From assembly GCF_014287355.1 (NCBI RefSeq), contig NZ_JACOPE010000001.1, forward strand, positions 1,054,001-1,118,000: a stretch of 64,000 nucleotides of DNA, given 5' to 3'. Numbering within the stretch: the first letter of the stretch is position 1; each line of letters starts with the position of its first letter. A model generated the notes under the pieces. That model made no database searches. It had not been told where the DNA came from and worked only from the letters and a program-made list of their open reading frames with translations. This DNA comes from Ruminococcus hominis. GTDB taxonomy: Bacteria; Bacillota; Clostridia; Lachnospirales; Lachnospiraceae. The position numbers and the translations under genes are program-made. Below, in pieces: positions 9,373 to 17,118 of this stretch.

Positions 9373-10314
9373 ATGAAAGTATTAGTAACAGGTGTAGGCG
9401 GACAGCTTGGACATGATGTGATGAATGAGCTTGCAAAACGCGGTTATGAAGGCATTGGTTCTGATATTAAGGAAACTTACAGTGGTGTTTTGGATGGAAC
9501 ACCGGTTGTAAGTATGCCATATGTTCCGATGGATATTACGGATGCGGCTTCTGTAGAGAAGGTTTTGACAGAGGTTGCGCCGGATGCAGTTGTACACTGT
9601 GCAGCGTGGACAGCTGTAGATGCTGCTGAGGATGAGGATAAAAAAGATATTGTCTATGCGGTAAATGTAAAAGGAACACAGAATATTGCGGATATGTGCA
9701 AGAAGCTTGACTGCAAGATGGTGTATACAAGTACAGATTATGTGTTTGACGGACAGGGTACTAAGCCTTGGCAGCCGGACTGTAAAGACTACAAACCGCT
9801 CAGTGTATACGGTGAGACAAAATTAGGCGGAGAGCTGGCAGTTGCCAATACATTGTCTAAATATTTTATCGTCCGTATTGCATGGGTATTTGGAAAAAAT
9901 GGGAATAACTTTATAAAAACAATGCTTAAGGTGGGAAAAACTCACGATAAGTTGACTGTGGTCAGCGACCAGATCGGAACTCCGACATACACATATGATC
10001 TTGCAAGATTGCTGGTTGATATGATAGAGACAGAGAAATATGGTTATTATCATGCAACAAATGAGGGCGGCTTCATCAGCTGGTATGATTTTACAAAAGA
10101 GATTTTCCGTCAGGCTGTAGAGTTGGGACATACAGAATACAGTGAAGATAAAGTGGAAGTAAAACCGGTTACAACTGCAGAGTATGGTGTGTCTAAAGCA
10201 GCAAGACCATTTAACAGCAGACTGGATAAGAGCAAGCTTGTGGAAAATGGATTCGCGCCATTACCGACATGGCAGGATGCTCTTGGCAGATATTTGAAAG
10301 AGATTGAAATATAA
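9373..10314 (+). CDS. rfbD: dTDP-4-dehydrorhamnose reductase
   Basis: A 313-residue SDR-family enzyme that performs the last step, NAD(P)H reduction of dTDP-4-keto-L-rhamnose to dTDP-L-rhamnose. GVGGQLG near the N-terminus binds the cofactor; STDYVFDG and YGETK (YxxxK) are the family's active-site signatures. It is slightly longer than many RmlD proteins (about 280-300). The start lies 3 nt after rfbB, consistent with translational coupling. Confidence 0.95.
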   Translation: MKVLVTGVGGQLGHDVMNELAKRGYEGIGSDIKETYSGVLDGTPVVSMPYVPMDITDAASVEKVLTEVAPDAVVHCAAWTAVDAAEDEDKKDIVYAVNVKGTQNIADMCKKLDCKMVYTSTDYVFDGQGTKPWQPDCKDYKPLSVYGETKLGGELAVANTLSKYFIVRIAWVFGKNGNNFIKTMLKVGKTHDKLTVVSDQIGTPTYTYDLARLLVDMIETEKYGYYHATNEGGFISWYDFTKEIFRQAVELGHTEYSEDKVEVKPVTTAEYGVSKAARPFNSRLDKSKLVENGFAPLPTWQDALGRYLKEIEI

Positions 10315-10329
10315 GAGGTGTGAAGTAAA

Positions 10330-10938
10330 ATGGGACAGATTAAAGTTGAAAAAAATGCAGGTGGGATTGAAGGTCTTTGCGTAATTGAACCTACTGTTCA
10401 TGGTGATGCAAGAGGATATTTCATGGAGACTTATAATCAGAAAGATATGGAAGCAGAAGGGCTTACAATGAACTTTGTACAGGATAATCAGTCTAGCTCT
10501 ACAAAGGGAGTTTTAAGAGGACTTCATTTCCAGAAAGAATTTCCACAGGGTAAACTTGTCCGTGTAGTGAAAGGTTCTGTATTTGATGTAGCTGTAGACT
10601 TGAGAAGTGACAGTGAGACTTATGGAAAATGGTTTGGTGTTGAACTGACAGAAGAGAACAAAAAACAGTTCTATATTCCGGAAGGATTTGCACATGGATT
10701 CCTGGTACTTAGTGATCTTGCAGAGTTCTGCTACAAATGTACAGACTTTTATCATCCGGGAGATGAGGGCGGTCTTGCATGGAATGATCCTGAGATTGGA
10801 ATTGAGTGGCCACAGTTGGTTGGAGAGTATCAGGGAAATGCTTCTGCTGAAGGATATCAGCTGGAGGATGGAACAGCTTTGAATTTGAGCGATAAGGACC
10901 AGAAGTGGGTTGGACTGAAAGATACATTCCATTTTTAA
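10330..10938 (+). CDS. rfbC: dTDP-4-dehydrorhamnose 3,5-epimerase
   Basis: A 202-residue cupin-fold epimerase that converts dTDP-4-keto-6-deoxyglucose to dTDP-4-keto-L-rhamnose. RGLHFQ contains the catalytic His of RmlC; GFAHGFLVL is also conserved. It is the last gene of the operon, 15 nt after rfbD, and is followed by a terminator. The order A-B-D-C is complete, so all four enzymes for dTDP-L-rhamnose are present. Confidence 0.96.
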   Translation: MGQIKVEKNAGGIEGLCVIEPTVHGDARGYFMETYNQKDMEAEGLTMNFVQDNQSSSTKGVLRGLHFQKEFPQGKLVRVVKGSVFDVAVDLRSDSETYGKWFGVELTEENKKQFYIPEGFAHGFLVLSDLAEFCYKCTDFYHPGDEGGLAWNDPEIGIEWPQLVGEYQGNASAEGYQLEDGTALNLSDKDQKWVGLKDTFHF

Positions 10939-10942
10939 GGTG

Positions 10943-10973
10943 AATTTTGCGAGGGTGCTCCCTCGCAAAATTT
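10943..10973 (+). terminator. Terminator of rfb operon
   Basis: Arms AATTTTGCGAGGG (10943-10955) and CCCTCGCAAAATT (10960-10972) form a 13-bp perfect stem with a 4-nt loop TGCT. The following T stretch is short and mixed (TTATATTG). Confidence 0.8.
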
Positions 10974-11252
10974 ATATTGACGTAGTGCATTTATCGTGAT
11001 AGTATACTTGTACAGAAAATGGTCTATCAGAGAGACTATTCATATACTTCAATCAAATTATTCATATTTAAAAATCTAAATTTCATGATAAATCTACCCT
11101 GAATCAGGGGAAATTCTCATAACTATTATAATTACAAAAACGGAAACCATTGTCTGTTATAAAACTATTTGTTATTATGAAGTAAAAGAGTATTGTTTTT
11201 TACAGTACTTAGCGAGTTTCTCTGTATAGTATTTTCCGAGAAAGGATACTAT

Positions 11253-12128
11253 ATGGTGGATAAAAAAGAAAAACAAGAGATTACAGATGTTGAGATTCGA
11301 AATTCACAACATGAAGACGCAGCAATGAAAACATTGGCATTATTTTTTGCGGAAGAACTTTTCCCACTATTTCATATTCCGGGAAAGGTGAAGCGGATTG
11401 CTCCAACGGAAATTATTCATTTGGAATTGAAAAAATTGTATCAGGATTTTAATTTCGAAATGGAAGATGATTCTTGGATACACTTTGAATTTCAGAGTAC
11501 TAATGAAGGGGTTAAAGGATTAAAAAGATTTCGTACTTATGAAGCGTTTGCAAGTTATCAACATGGAGTAGCTGTTACAACGTATGTGTTATTTTCAGGA
11601 AAAATTAAAAATCCGATTACAGAATATACAGAGGGAATTAACACTTATCGTATATGTCCAATAATTTTACAGAATACAAATGCAGACGAATTATTAAATA
11701 ATCTGGAATCAAAAATGAAAAATAATGTTGTATTATCGAAAGATGAGATGGTGTCTCTTGCAATGTGTTCTCTGATGAATGGAGAATGTTCACAAAAAGA
11801 GCGATTTCACAGAAGTTTTGCTATTTTACAAACTATTCAAGAATCTTCAACATTTGATAAATCCAAGATTGAGGCGGTGATTTATGCAATGGCAGAAAAG
11901 TTTTTAAGTGAGATAGATTTGGAAGAGATAAAGGAGGATTTGAAAATGTGGAAAATCGGAAAAATATTAATGAATGAAGGAAAAGAAGAAGGAGAACGAC
12001 AGACAACACAAAAAATTGTCTGGAATATGAAGGATGATTTTTCAGTTGAACAGATTGCAATGGCTACAAATTTGACTATGAGTGAAGTATCAGAAATACT
12101 TAACGATACTAGTAAAAATGTTCAATAG
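11253..12128 (+). CDS. Rpn / PD-(D/E)XK nuclease-family putative transposase
   Basis: A 291-residue protein of the Rpn (recombination-promoting nuclease)/PD-(D/E)XK 'transposase' family. The nuclease-like core is visible as an acidic strand (EDD, residues 71-73) followed by HFEFQ (77-81), the (D/E)xQ motif of this group, then RFRTYEAF near residue 95. The C-terminus holds a basic/acidic helix and a small predicted DNA-binding helix pair (IAMATNLTMSEVSEIL). The ATG at 11253 follows GAGAAAGG; an upstream GTG start is possible but lacks a site. These genes are numerous and scattered in Lachnospiraceae genomes; mobility of this copy is not shown, as no terminal repeats were found. About 280 nt upstream is without a gene. 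Confidence 0.75.
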   Translation: MVDKKEKQEITDVEIRNSQHEDAAMKTLALFFAEELFPLFHIPGKVKRIAPTEIIHLELKKLYQDFNFEMEDDSWIHFEFQSTNEGVKGLKRFRTYEAFASYQHGVAVTTYVLFSGKIKNPITEYTEGINTYRICPIILQNTNADELLNNLESKMKNNVVLSKDEMVSLAMCSLMNGECSQKERFHRSFAILQTIQESSTFDKSKIEAVIYAMAEKFLSEIDLEEIKEDLKMWKIGKILMNEGKEEGERQTTQKIVWNMKDDFSVEQIAMATNLTMSEVSEILNDTSKNVQ

Positions 12129-12145
12129 ATTTTTTGACTTAGTAT

Positions 12146-12182
12146 AACCGAAGATTCTTTTTTATTGCAAGATTCTTCGGTT
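12146..12182 (+). terminator. Hairpin between convergent genes
   Basis: Arms AACCGAAGATTC and GATTCTTCGGTT pair with one mismatch across a 13-nt loop, in the 95-nt gap between two converging genes. It is a likely bidirectional terminator, with weak T tracts. Confidence 0.55.
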
Positions 12183-12223
12183 ATATCAGTTGCTATATGA
12201 TTCGCAGCAACAATATTTTCGGA

Positions 12224-13426
12224 TTATTTCTGGCAGATAAATAATCCGGCATCTTTAGTAATGTGAAATCCATCTGTCATATTTTTTTCAACAAATCCGC
12301 GGAATTCATTATAGTGATCGAGCAACATTTGATTTTGATTTCCGTGACAGGAAAGGATGTATTCAATTAGCGGTTCAGGTCGGTCTAATTCAATAGCATC
12401 GATATATTTTTTGCATTCAATCTGGCTGAAATAAGGTTTTAGTATTTCTTCACCATTTTCCAATCCGAATTGTTCGTATAATTTTTCGGCGGAAAGTACA
12501 ATCCGATTGTCGAATTTTTGCACGAGGTCGCTGATTTCTTTCATGTGATTGATTCCGTATGTGCTGCAGATGAAGCGTCCGCCGGGAGTTAATACACGTA
12601 CAATTTCTTTGCAGGCAGATGCAATGTCTTCACAATAAAAGAGGACATGGTTTGCAACTACTAGATCAAAGCTTTGATCCGGATATGGAATCTGTTGACA
12701 GTCAAATGCCTGAAATTGGAATCTATTGTCGGCAGCAGGCAAATTACGCTTGGCATCGCGAAGCATTCCTTCGGAAATGTCAGAAAGTGTGATTTGGATT
12801 TTTGTAGGAATTTTATCCATATTTTCCATCCAAAGAGCACCATTTCCACATCCAATCTCAAGAACTTTTAAATTACAATTTGCAGTATTGTTTATGCTAT
12901 CAAGTTCATACTGTTCAAAAACCCATGGAAACCATCCTTGTTTGTTGATTGAGTAATCACGATGGAGTCGGATTCTGGCGGAAATGTTGGTCGCATTTTG
13001 ATATTGGGATTTAAAACTTTTTTCCATATTTGTAAGGTGGATAAGATCCAACATCTGGCTCCAGTCGATCTGATGCTCTTTTTGGATTGCATCCACGGTG
13101 TTGTTTAAAGCATTTTCAACTAACTGCATCTGTTCGATTTTATCCTGAATGAATCGTTTTTGCAGTTGGAGTGCATTCAGCATAAAATGATAGTCACTGT
13201 CATTGATCGTCATTTCTCGTATGTCTTCCAGCGAAAATCCAAGGTATTTTAAAAGTAGGATTTGTTGGAGACGGGCAAAATCCTGGTCTGTATAAAACCT
13301 GGAGCCCGATGGGGTGACATAGGATGGATGAAGAATATTTTGTTTATCATAAAAGCGAATTGTTCGAACCGATACATTTGCCATACGGGCGAATTGACCG
13401 GAAGAGTAATAGCCTGGTAAGTTCAT
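12224..13426 (-). CDS. MerR-family regulator fused to SAM-dependent methyltransferase
   Basis: A 400-residue two-domain protein. Residues 1-75 are a MerR winged helix (SSGQFARMANVSVRTIRFYD, 8-27), then a coiled dimerisation helix around 80-115. From about 185 a class I methyltransferase domain begins with VLEIGCGNG (188-196), followed by the conserved LSDISEGML and a later VANHVLFYCED segment. Residues near 120-175 link the two. The ATG at 13426 has AAGGAGAT upstream. MerR-methyltransferase fusions occur in several Firmicutes; the substrate and the target promoter are unknown. An inverted repeat in its promoter region (13469-13488) suggests autoregulation. Confidence 0.85.
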   Translation of the reverse strand: MNLPGYYSSGQFARMANVSVRTIRFYDKQNILHPSYVTPSGSRFYTDQDFARLQQILLLKYLGFSLEDIREMTINDSDYHFMLNALQLQKRFIQDKIEQMQLVENALNNTVDAIQKEHQIDWSQMLDLIHLTNMEKSFKSQYQNATNISARIRLHRDYSINKQGWFPWVFEQYELDSINNTANCNLKVLEIGCGNGALWMENMDKIPTKIQITLSDISEGMLRDAKRNLPAADNRFQFQAFDCQQIPYPDQSFDLVVANHVLFYCEDIASACKEIVRVLTPGGRFICSTYGINHMKEISDLVQKFDNRIVLSAEKLYEQFGLENGEEILKPYFSQIECKKYIDAIELDRPEPLIEYILSCHGNQNQMLLDHYNEFRGFVEKNMTDGFHITKDAGLFICQK

Positions 13427-13468
13427 TAAAATATCTCCTTTTAACAAAATTGCTGCGTTTTCGCAATC

Positions 13469-13488
13469 TTGCTATCATTATATAGCAA
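13469..13488 (-). promoter_or_regulatory. Inverted repeat in MerR-methyltransferase promoter
   Basis: TTGCTAT and ATAGCAA arms flank a 6-nt centre. On the leftward strand the centre contains a TATAAT -10 element, about 40 nt upstream of the start codon. This is a candidate autoregulatory operator; no clear -35 was found. Confidence 0.45.
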
Positions 13489-13559
13489 AAGTCTGTCGAT
13501 TGCATCTAAAAATTATTTTGATACATCTAAAAAATATTTTGAAAAATTCAAGAAATCGG

Positions 13560-13587
13560 TTGATTTTTTACAGATATGTGAGATAAT
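13560..13587 (+). promoter_or_regulatory. Possible promoter of ridA
   Basis: TTGATT (13560-13565) and GATAAT (13582-13587) are spaced 16 nt apart. An untranslated leader of about 80 nt follows and contains a hairpin (13608-13644). Confidence 0.45.
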
Positions 13588-13607
13588 TAAGATATGCATA
13601 AGAACGT

Positions 13608-13644
13608 GTATTACAGTTTGCAATGGATTTGCAGGTTGTAATAC
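13608..13644 (+). promoter_or_regulatory. Leader hairpin upstream of ridA
   Basis: The 8-bp outer arms GTATTACA and TGTAATAC are perfect, with an inner TGCAA/TTGCA stem. No T tract follows, so it is not an obvious terminator. It lies 28 nt before the ridA ATG. It matches no riboswitch consensus I can recognise. Confidence 0.45.
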
Positions 13645-13672
13645 ATTAAGAAAAGTAAAGGAGAGATTAAAA

Positions 13673-14041
13673 ATGAAAGAAATTTTCACAGACAAAGCAC
13701 CAGCAGCAATCGGACCATATTCACAGGGATTTGAAGTGAATGGTATGGTTTATTTATCAGGACAGATTCCGGTAAATCCAGCAGACGGAAGTGTAGGAGA
13801 AGGAATCGAAGCTCAGGCAGAGCAGAGCTGCAAGAACGTAGGAGCATTATTAGAAGCAGCAGGAACAGATTTTTCTCACGTTGTTAAAACAACATGTTTC
13901 TTAGCTGATATGGCTGATTTTGCTAAATTCAACGAAGTTTATGCAAAATATTTCGTATCTAAACCAGCTCGTAGCTGCGTTGCAGTAAAAGATCTTCCAA
14001 AGGGAGTTCTTTGCGAAATTGAGGCACTTGCTGAGAAATAA
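13673..14041 (+). CDS. ridA: RidA-family enamine/imine deaminase
   Basis: A 122-residue protein of the YjgF/YER057c/UK114 family. RidA trimers hydrolyse reactive enamines such as 2-aminoacrylate, made by PLP-dependent dehydratases, and protect PLP enzymes. Family signatures are AIGPYSQG near the N-terminus, YLSGQIP, and the substrate-binding Arg in ARSCV, followed by LPKGVLCEIEA. The ATG at 13673 follows AAAGGAGAG; a longer open frame upstream has no supporting site. PLP-dependent ammonia-lyase YgeX elsewhere in the window generates the kind of intermediate RidA removes, but the genes are far apart. Confidence 0.95.
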   Translation: MKEIFTDKAPAAIGPYSQGFEVNGMVYLSGQIPVNPADGSVGEGIEAQAEQSCKNVGALLEAAGTDFSHVVKTTCFLADMADFAKFNEVYAKYFVSKPARSCVAVKDLPKGVLCEIEALAEK

Positions 14042-14066
14042 AAAGGTATTTTGAACTGAATAGGGT

Positions 14067-14170
14067 GCCAGTTAGGGAGGAGTGCCAGTTGGGGACGGAG
14101 TTTAGTGGCTTTTTTACAAGTAAAAAAGCCACTAAACTCCGTCCCCAACTGGCACTCCTCCCCAACTGTC
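14067..14170. repeat. Long near-perfect palindrome (REP/MITE-like)
   Basis: An inverted repeat with 43-bp perfect arms (14075-14117 and 14120-14162) and a 2-nt loop; imperfect pairing extends the arms to 14067 and 14170. The core motif is GGGGACGGAGTTTAGTGGC and its complement. Flanking copies of TGCCAGTT/AACTGGCA recur about every 18-19 nt (14063-14191). As RNA it would be a very stable hairpin directly after ridA and could stop transcription. A diverged half-copy lies at 30150-30185. Short stop-free frames across it are artefacts. Confidence 0.85.
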
Positions 14171-14199
14171 GCTCTTCTCCAACTGGCACTTTTGACTTG

Positions 14200-14230
14200 T
14201 GTATAAAACCTCCAATATTTCCACATACTA
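14200..14230 (+). promoter_or_regulatory. Possible forespore sigma (SigG/SigF-type) promoter of spoVT
   Basis: TGTATA (14200-14205) and CATACTA (14224-14230) are separated by 18 nt, close to the Bacillus sigma-G consensus (TGAATA, about 17-18 nt, CATACTA). An overlapping sigma-A reading (TTGACT at 14192, AATATT at 14214) is possible. spoVT is a sigma-G gene in B. subtilis. Confidence 0.5.
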
Positions 14231-14285
14231 TCCATACAACGCAGAATATGGAAATATAGGTATAATACAGGAGGTTTATAGATGT

Positions 14286-14831
14286 ATGAAGGCAACAGGA
14301 ATTGTACGGAGAATTGATGATCTTGGAAGGATTGTGATTCCGAAGGAGATAAGGAGAACACTTAGAATCAGGGAAGGAGACCCTCTGGAAATATTTACGG
14401 ATAGAGAGGGAGATGTGATATTGAAGAAATATTCTCCGATTGGGGAGCTTGGGATTGTGGCGAAGCAATATGCGGAAAGTTTGTCGAATGTTTTAAATTG
14501 TATAGTATGTATCACAGATCATGACCAGATTGTAGCGGCAGCGGGGAATGGGAAGAAGGAGTTTGAGGAACAATATATTAGTAAGATGTTGGGAGAGCAG
14601 CTTCAAAAAAGGGAAGTGCTTCTGGCTGTGCCGGGGGAAAGGAAGTTCGTTATGGTAGTGGACAAAATGAGCGAGTATGAAGGGGAAGCAATCTGTCCGA
14701 TATTGTGTAACGGAGATGTTATCGGCGGGGTTGTATTTCTAAATCGCGATAAAAAACGTAAATTTGGGGAAATGGAGCAAAAGCTTATAGAATGTGCTGC
14801 CAGATTTTTAGGAATGCAGATGGAGCAGTAA
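14286..14831 (+). CDS. spoVT: Stage V sporulation regulator SpoVT (AbrB-type)
   Basis: A 181-residue transcription factor. Residues 1-50 are a SpoVT/AbrB swapped-hairpin DNA-binding domain (GIVRRIDDLGRIVIPKEIRR, then LRIREGDPLEIF). Residues about 55-181 form the C-terminal GAF-like sensor domain of SpoVT (NVLNCIVCITDHDQIVAAAG, GGVVFLNRDK). SpoVT tunes forespore gene expression late in sporulation, so its presence supports a spore-forming host. The ATG at 14286 follows AGGAGG; earlier in-frame codons lie in the repeat region and were dropped. Nearby ATG 14282 is out of frame. Confidence 0.9.
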   Translation: MKATGIVRRIDDLGRIVIPKEIRRTLRIREGDPLEIFTDREGDVILKKYSPIGELGIVAKQYAESLSNVLNCIVCITDHDQIVAAAGNGKKEFEEQYISKMLGEQLQKREVLLAVPGERKFVMVVDKMSEYEGEAICPILCNGDVIGGVVFLNRDKKRKFGEMEQKLIECAARFLGMQMEQ

Positions 14832-14910
14832 AAATGTACTGGATCATTACCGGCCGACATATAATGTATAAGAATGCATAGCATAGAATTACAGGTGTGG
14901 AGGTGTGGGA

Positions 14911-15297
14911 ATGGAGAATCGTAAGGATCAAAAACCAGATATACAAAAAGAAGCAGTGTGGATATTAAAGTCACTTTTGGGTGCATATGTAGTGACGGGA
15001 ATCCTGCTGCTTCTTTTGGCGTTGTTTGTCTATAAATTGAATCTGGAAGAGAAGCAGGTGACTGTTGCGGTGATGGCAATTTATCTGGTATCAACATTTG
15101 TAGGTGGATTTATGATTGGAAAATGGAATCGGGTACAAAAGTTTTTGTGGGGAATGATTGTTGGAGCAGGTTATTTTATTTTACTATTGCTTGTCTCTTT
15201 CGGTATATATCATTCATTGAAAAACAGTGGGGGAAATGTAATTACTACGATGTTTTTGTGCATTGGAGGGGGATTGCTTGGAGGAATGCTGGCGTAA
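14911..15297 (+). CDS. TIGR04086-type small membrane protein
   Basis: A 128-residue protein with four predicted membrane helices: residues about 20-40, 48-68, 75-98 and 108-128, with small charged loops. It resembles the TIGR04086/YrzE family of Firmicutes, whose function is unknown and which tends to lie near protein-export genes. The ATG at 14911 is 7 nt after GGAGG; GTG 14905 is too close to that site. It precedes the SCIFF genes and secDF, as commonly seen in Clostridia. Confidence 0.7.
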   Translation: MENRKDQKPDIQKEAVWILKSLLGAYVVTGILLLLLALFVYKLNLEEKQVTVAVMAIYLVSTFVGGFMIGKWNRVQKFLWGMIVGAGYFILLLLVSFGIYHSLKNSGGNVITTMFLCIGGGLLGGMLA

Positions 15298-15357
15298 ATG
15301 GAAGTTACGAAAACCATAAGAAATTATGAAAAAACTCTTTTAAATCCAACGCCATTG

Positions 15358-15366
15358 TGGTATAAT
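15358..15366 (+). promoter_or_regulatory. Extended -10 promoter of scfA
   Basis: TGGTATAAT gives a perfect -10 at 15361-15366 with the TGn extension; no good -35 is present. The SCIFF ATG is 56 nt downstream. Confidence 0.6.
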
Positions 15367-15421
15367 CCTATGAAGTGAATGTATAACTGCCAAAGAGCAG
15401 AAATAGTAGGAGGAGATAACG

Positions 15422-15565
15422 ATGAAACATATCAAAACATTGAATACTCAGACATTGAACAATACAGTGAAAAAAGGTGGATGTGGAGAATGCCAGACAT
15501 CATGTCAGTCTGCTTGCAAGACTTCTTGTACAGTAGGAAACCAGACATGTGAGCACAGCAAATAA
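15422..15565 (+). CDS. scfA: SCIFF peptide (six cysteines in forty-five), RiPP precursor
   Basis: A 47-residue peptide. Six Cys residues are at positions 21, 24, 28, 32, 36 and 43, preceded by the conserved leader MKHIKTLNTQTLNN. SCIFF is the near-universal RiPP precursor of Clostridia, whose cysteines are linked as thioethers by its radical SAM maturase. An AGGAGG site sits just upstream. The maturase gene follows after a 131-nt gap containing a hairpin, so the precursor can be made in excess over the enzyme. The biological role of mature SCIFF is not established. Confidence 0.95.
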   Translation: MKHIKTLNTQTLNNTVKKGGCGECQTSCQSACKTSCTVGNQTCEHSK

Positions 15566-15631
15566 TTCGAATCCATTGAGAGAAAGATGTGTGAGATACA
15601 CATTTGCAGCGTAGGTGATACGCGAGATGGC

Positions 15632-15658
15632 AAGGCAGCGGCCTTAGGTCGCTGCCTT
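15632..15658 (+). terminator. Attenuator hairpin between scfA and scfB
   Basis: Arms AAGGCAGCG and CGCTGCCTT (9 bp, extended inward by CC/GG across a G-T pair) are followed by TTAATAT. The short T tract suggests a leaky terminator that lowers maturase transcription relative to the peptide. Confidence 0.65.
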
Positions 15659-15696
15659 TAATATGTTAGGATAATAATAGAAAGCGAGGTATCATT

Positions 15697-17118
15697 GTGA
15701 TACATCAGTACCAAAATAATGGATATAACATTGTTCTTGATGTGAATAGTGGTTCTGTTCATGTTGTGGATCAGGAAGCGTATGATGTCATTGCCTGTCT
15801 GGAGGCGGAGAATACATTTCATACTCCGGATACGCTGAAAAGCGAAGAGACATTTGCACATTTGAAAGAAGAACTTGGAAACAAGTATTCAGAAGACGAG
15901 CTGAAGGAGATTCTGGAGGCTGTTATTGAACTGACAGAGGCAGGTCAGTTATTTACAAGAGATATTTACGAAGCTTATATTGGGGAAGTTAAGAAGAGAA
16001 AGACCGTTGTAAAAGCATTGTGCCTTCATATAGCACATGACTGTAATCTGGCTTGTAAGTATTGTTTCGCAGAAGAAGGCGAATATCATGGAAGAAGAGC
16101 GCTGATGTCTTATGAAGTAGGTAAGAAGGCATTGGATTTCCTGATTGCGAATTCAGGAAGCAGAAGGAATCTGGAAGTCGATTTCTTTGGTGGAGAGCCT
16201 CTTATGAACTGGCAAGTTGTAAAAGATCTGGTTGCTTACGGAAGAGAGCTTGAGAAACAGTATGATAAGCATTTCCGCTTTACTCTGACAACAAACGGTG
16301 TCCTGCTCAACGATGAAGTTCAGGAATTTGTTAACAAAGAGATGGACAACGTTGTAATGAGCCTAGATGGAAGAAAAGAAATCCATGACCATATGCGTCC
16401 ATTTAGAAATGGAAAGGGAAGCTATGATCTGGTCGTTCCAAAGTACCAGAAGTTAGCAGACAGCAGAAATCAAGAGAAGTATTACATCAGAGGAACATTT
16501 ACAAGAAACAATCTGGATTTCTCAGAAGACGTAATGCATTTTGCTGATTTAGGATTCAAACAGATTTCTATCGAGCCTGTAGTTGGTGACGATACAGAAG
16601 ATTATGCGATCCAGAAAGAGGATCTGCCACAGATTTTTGACGAGTATGATAAGCTGGCGAAGATGATGGTAGAAAGAGAGCGTTCAGGAAAAGGATTTAA
16701 TTTCTTCCACTTTATGCTTGATCTGGAAGGCGGTCCTTGTGTGGCAAAGCGTTTGTCGGGATGTGGTTCAGGAACAGAATATCTGGCAGTTACTCCTTGG
16801 GGAGATCTTTACCCATGTCATCAGTTTGTAGGTCAGGAAGAGTTCCTGATGGGAAATGTTGACGAGGGTATTACAAAACCTGAGATTGCAGATGAGTTCC
16901 GCGGATGTAGTGTTTATTCTAAGGAAAGCTGTAAGAATTGTTTTGCAAGATTCTACTGCAGCGGTGGATGCATGGCAAATTCATATAAGTTCCATAACAC
17001 GATCAATGATACATATGAAGTGAGCTGTGAGATGGAAAGAAAGAGAGTCGAATGTGCAATCATGATTAAGGCTGCGTTAGCAGATGAAGAAAGGATGGAA
17101 GGACATGAAGAAGCGTAA
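15697..17118 (+). CDS. scfB: Radical SAM/SPASM SCIFF maturase
   Basis: A 473-residue enzyme that installs thioether crosslinks in SCIFF. An N-terminal RiPP-recognition-like region (1-95) is followed by the radical SAM CX3CX2C motif C116, C120, C123 in CNLACKYCF. The C-terminal SPASM/twitch region carries Cys for auxiliary iron-sulfur clusters (GPCVAKRLSGCGSG, CHQF, CSVYSKESCKNCF, CSGGC). The start is GTG at 15697, 7 nt after a GCGAGG site; no ATG fits. Its 3' end overlaps the chosen secDF start by 14 nt. Confidence 0.95.
   Translation: MIHQYQNNGYNIVLDVNSGSVHVVDQEAYDVIACLEAENTFHTPDTLKSEETFAHLKEELGNKYSEDELKEILEAVIELTEAGQLFTRDIYEAYIGEVKKRKTVVKALCLHIAHDCNLACKYCFAEEGEYHGRRALMSYEVGKKALDFLIANSGSRRNLEVDFFGGEPLMNWQVVKDLVAYGRELEKQYDKHFRFTLTTNGVLLNDEVQEFVNKEMDNVVMSLDGRKEIHDHMRPFRNGKGSYDLVVPKYQKLADSRNQEKYYIRGTFTRNNLDFSEDVMHFADLGFKQISIEPVVGDDTEDYAIQKEDLPQIFDEYDKLAKMMVERERSGKGFNFFHFMLDLEGGPCVAKRLSGCGSGTEYLAVTPWGDLYPCHQFVGQEEFLMGNVDEGITKPEIADEFRGCSVYSKESCKNCFARFYCSGGCMANSYKFHNTINDTYEVSCEMERKRVECAIMIKAALADEERMEGHEEA

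Noticed and set aside
11009..11252. Possible terminal repeats of a mobile element around the Rpn-type gene
   Set aside because: No matching inverted or direct repeats were found on the two sides.
13959..14468. Overlapping frames across the palindrome, repeating the same peptide
   Set aside because: They arise because the inverted repeat lacks stops; no ribosome binding site and no coding pattern.
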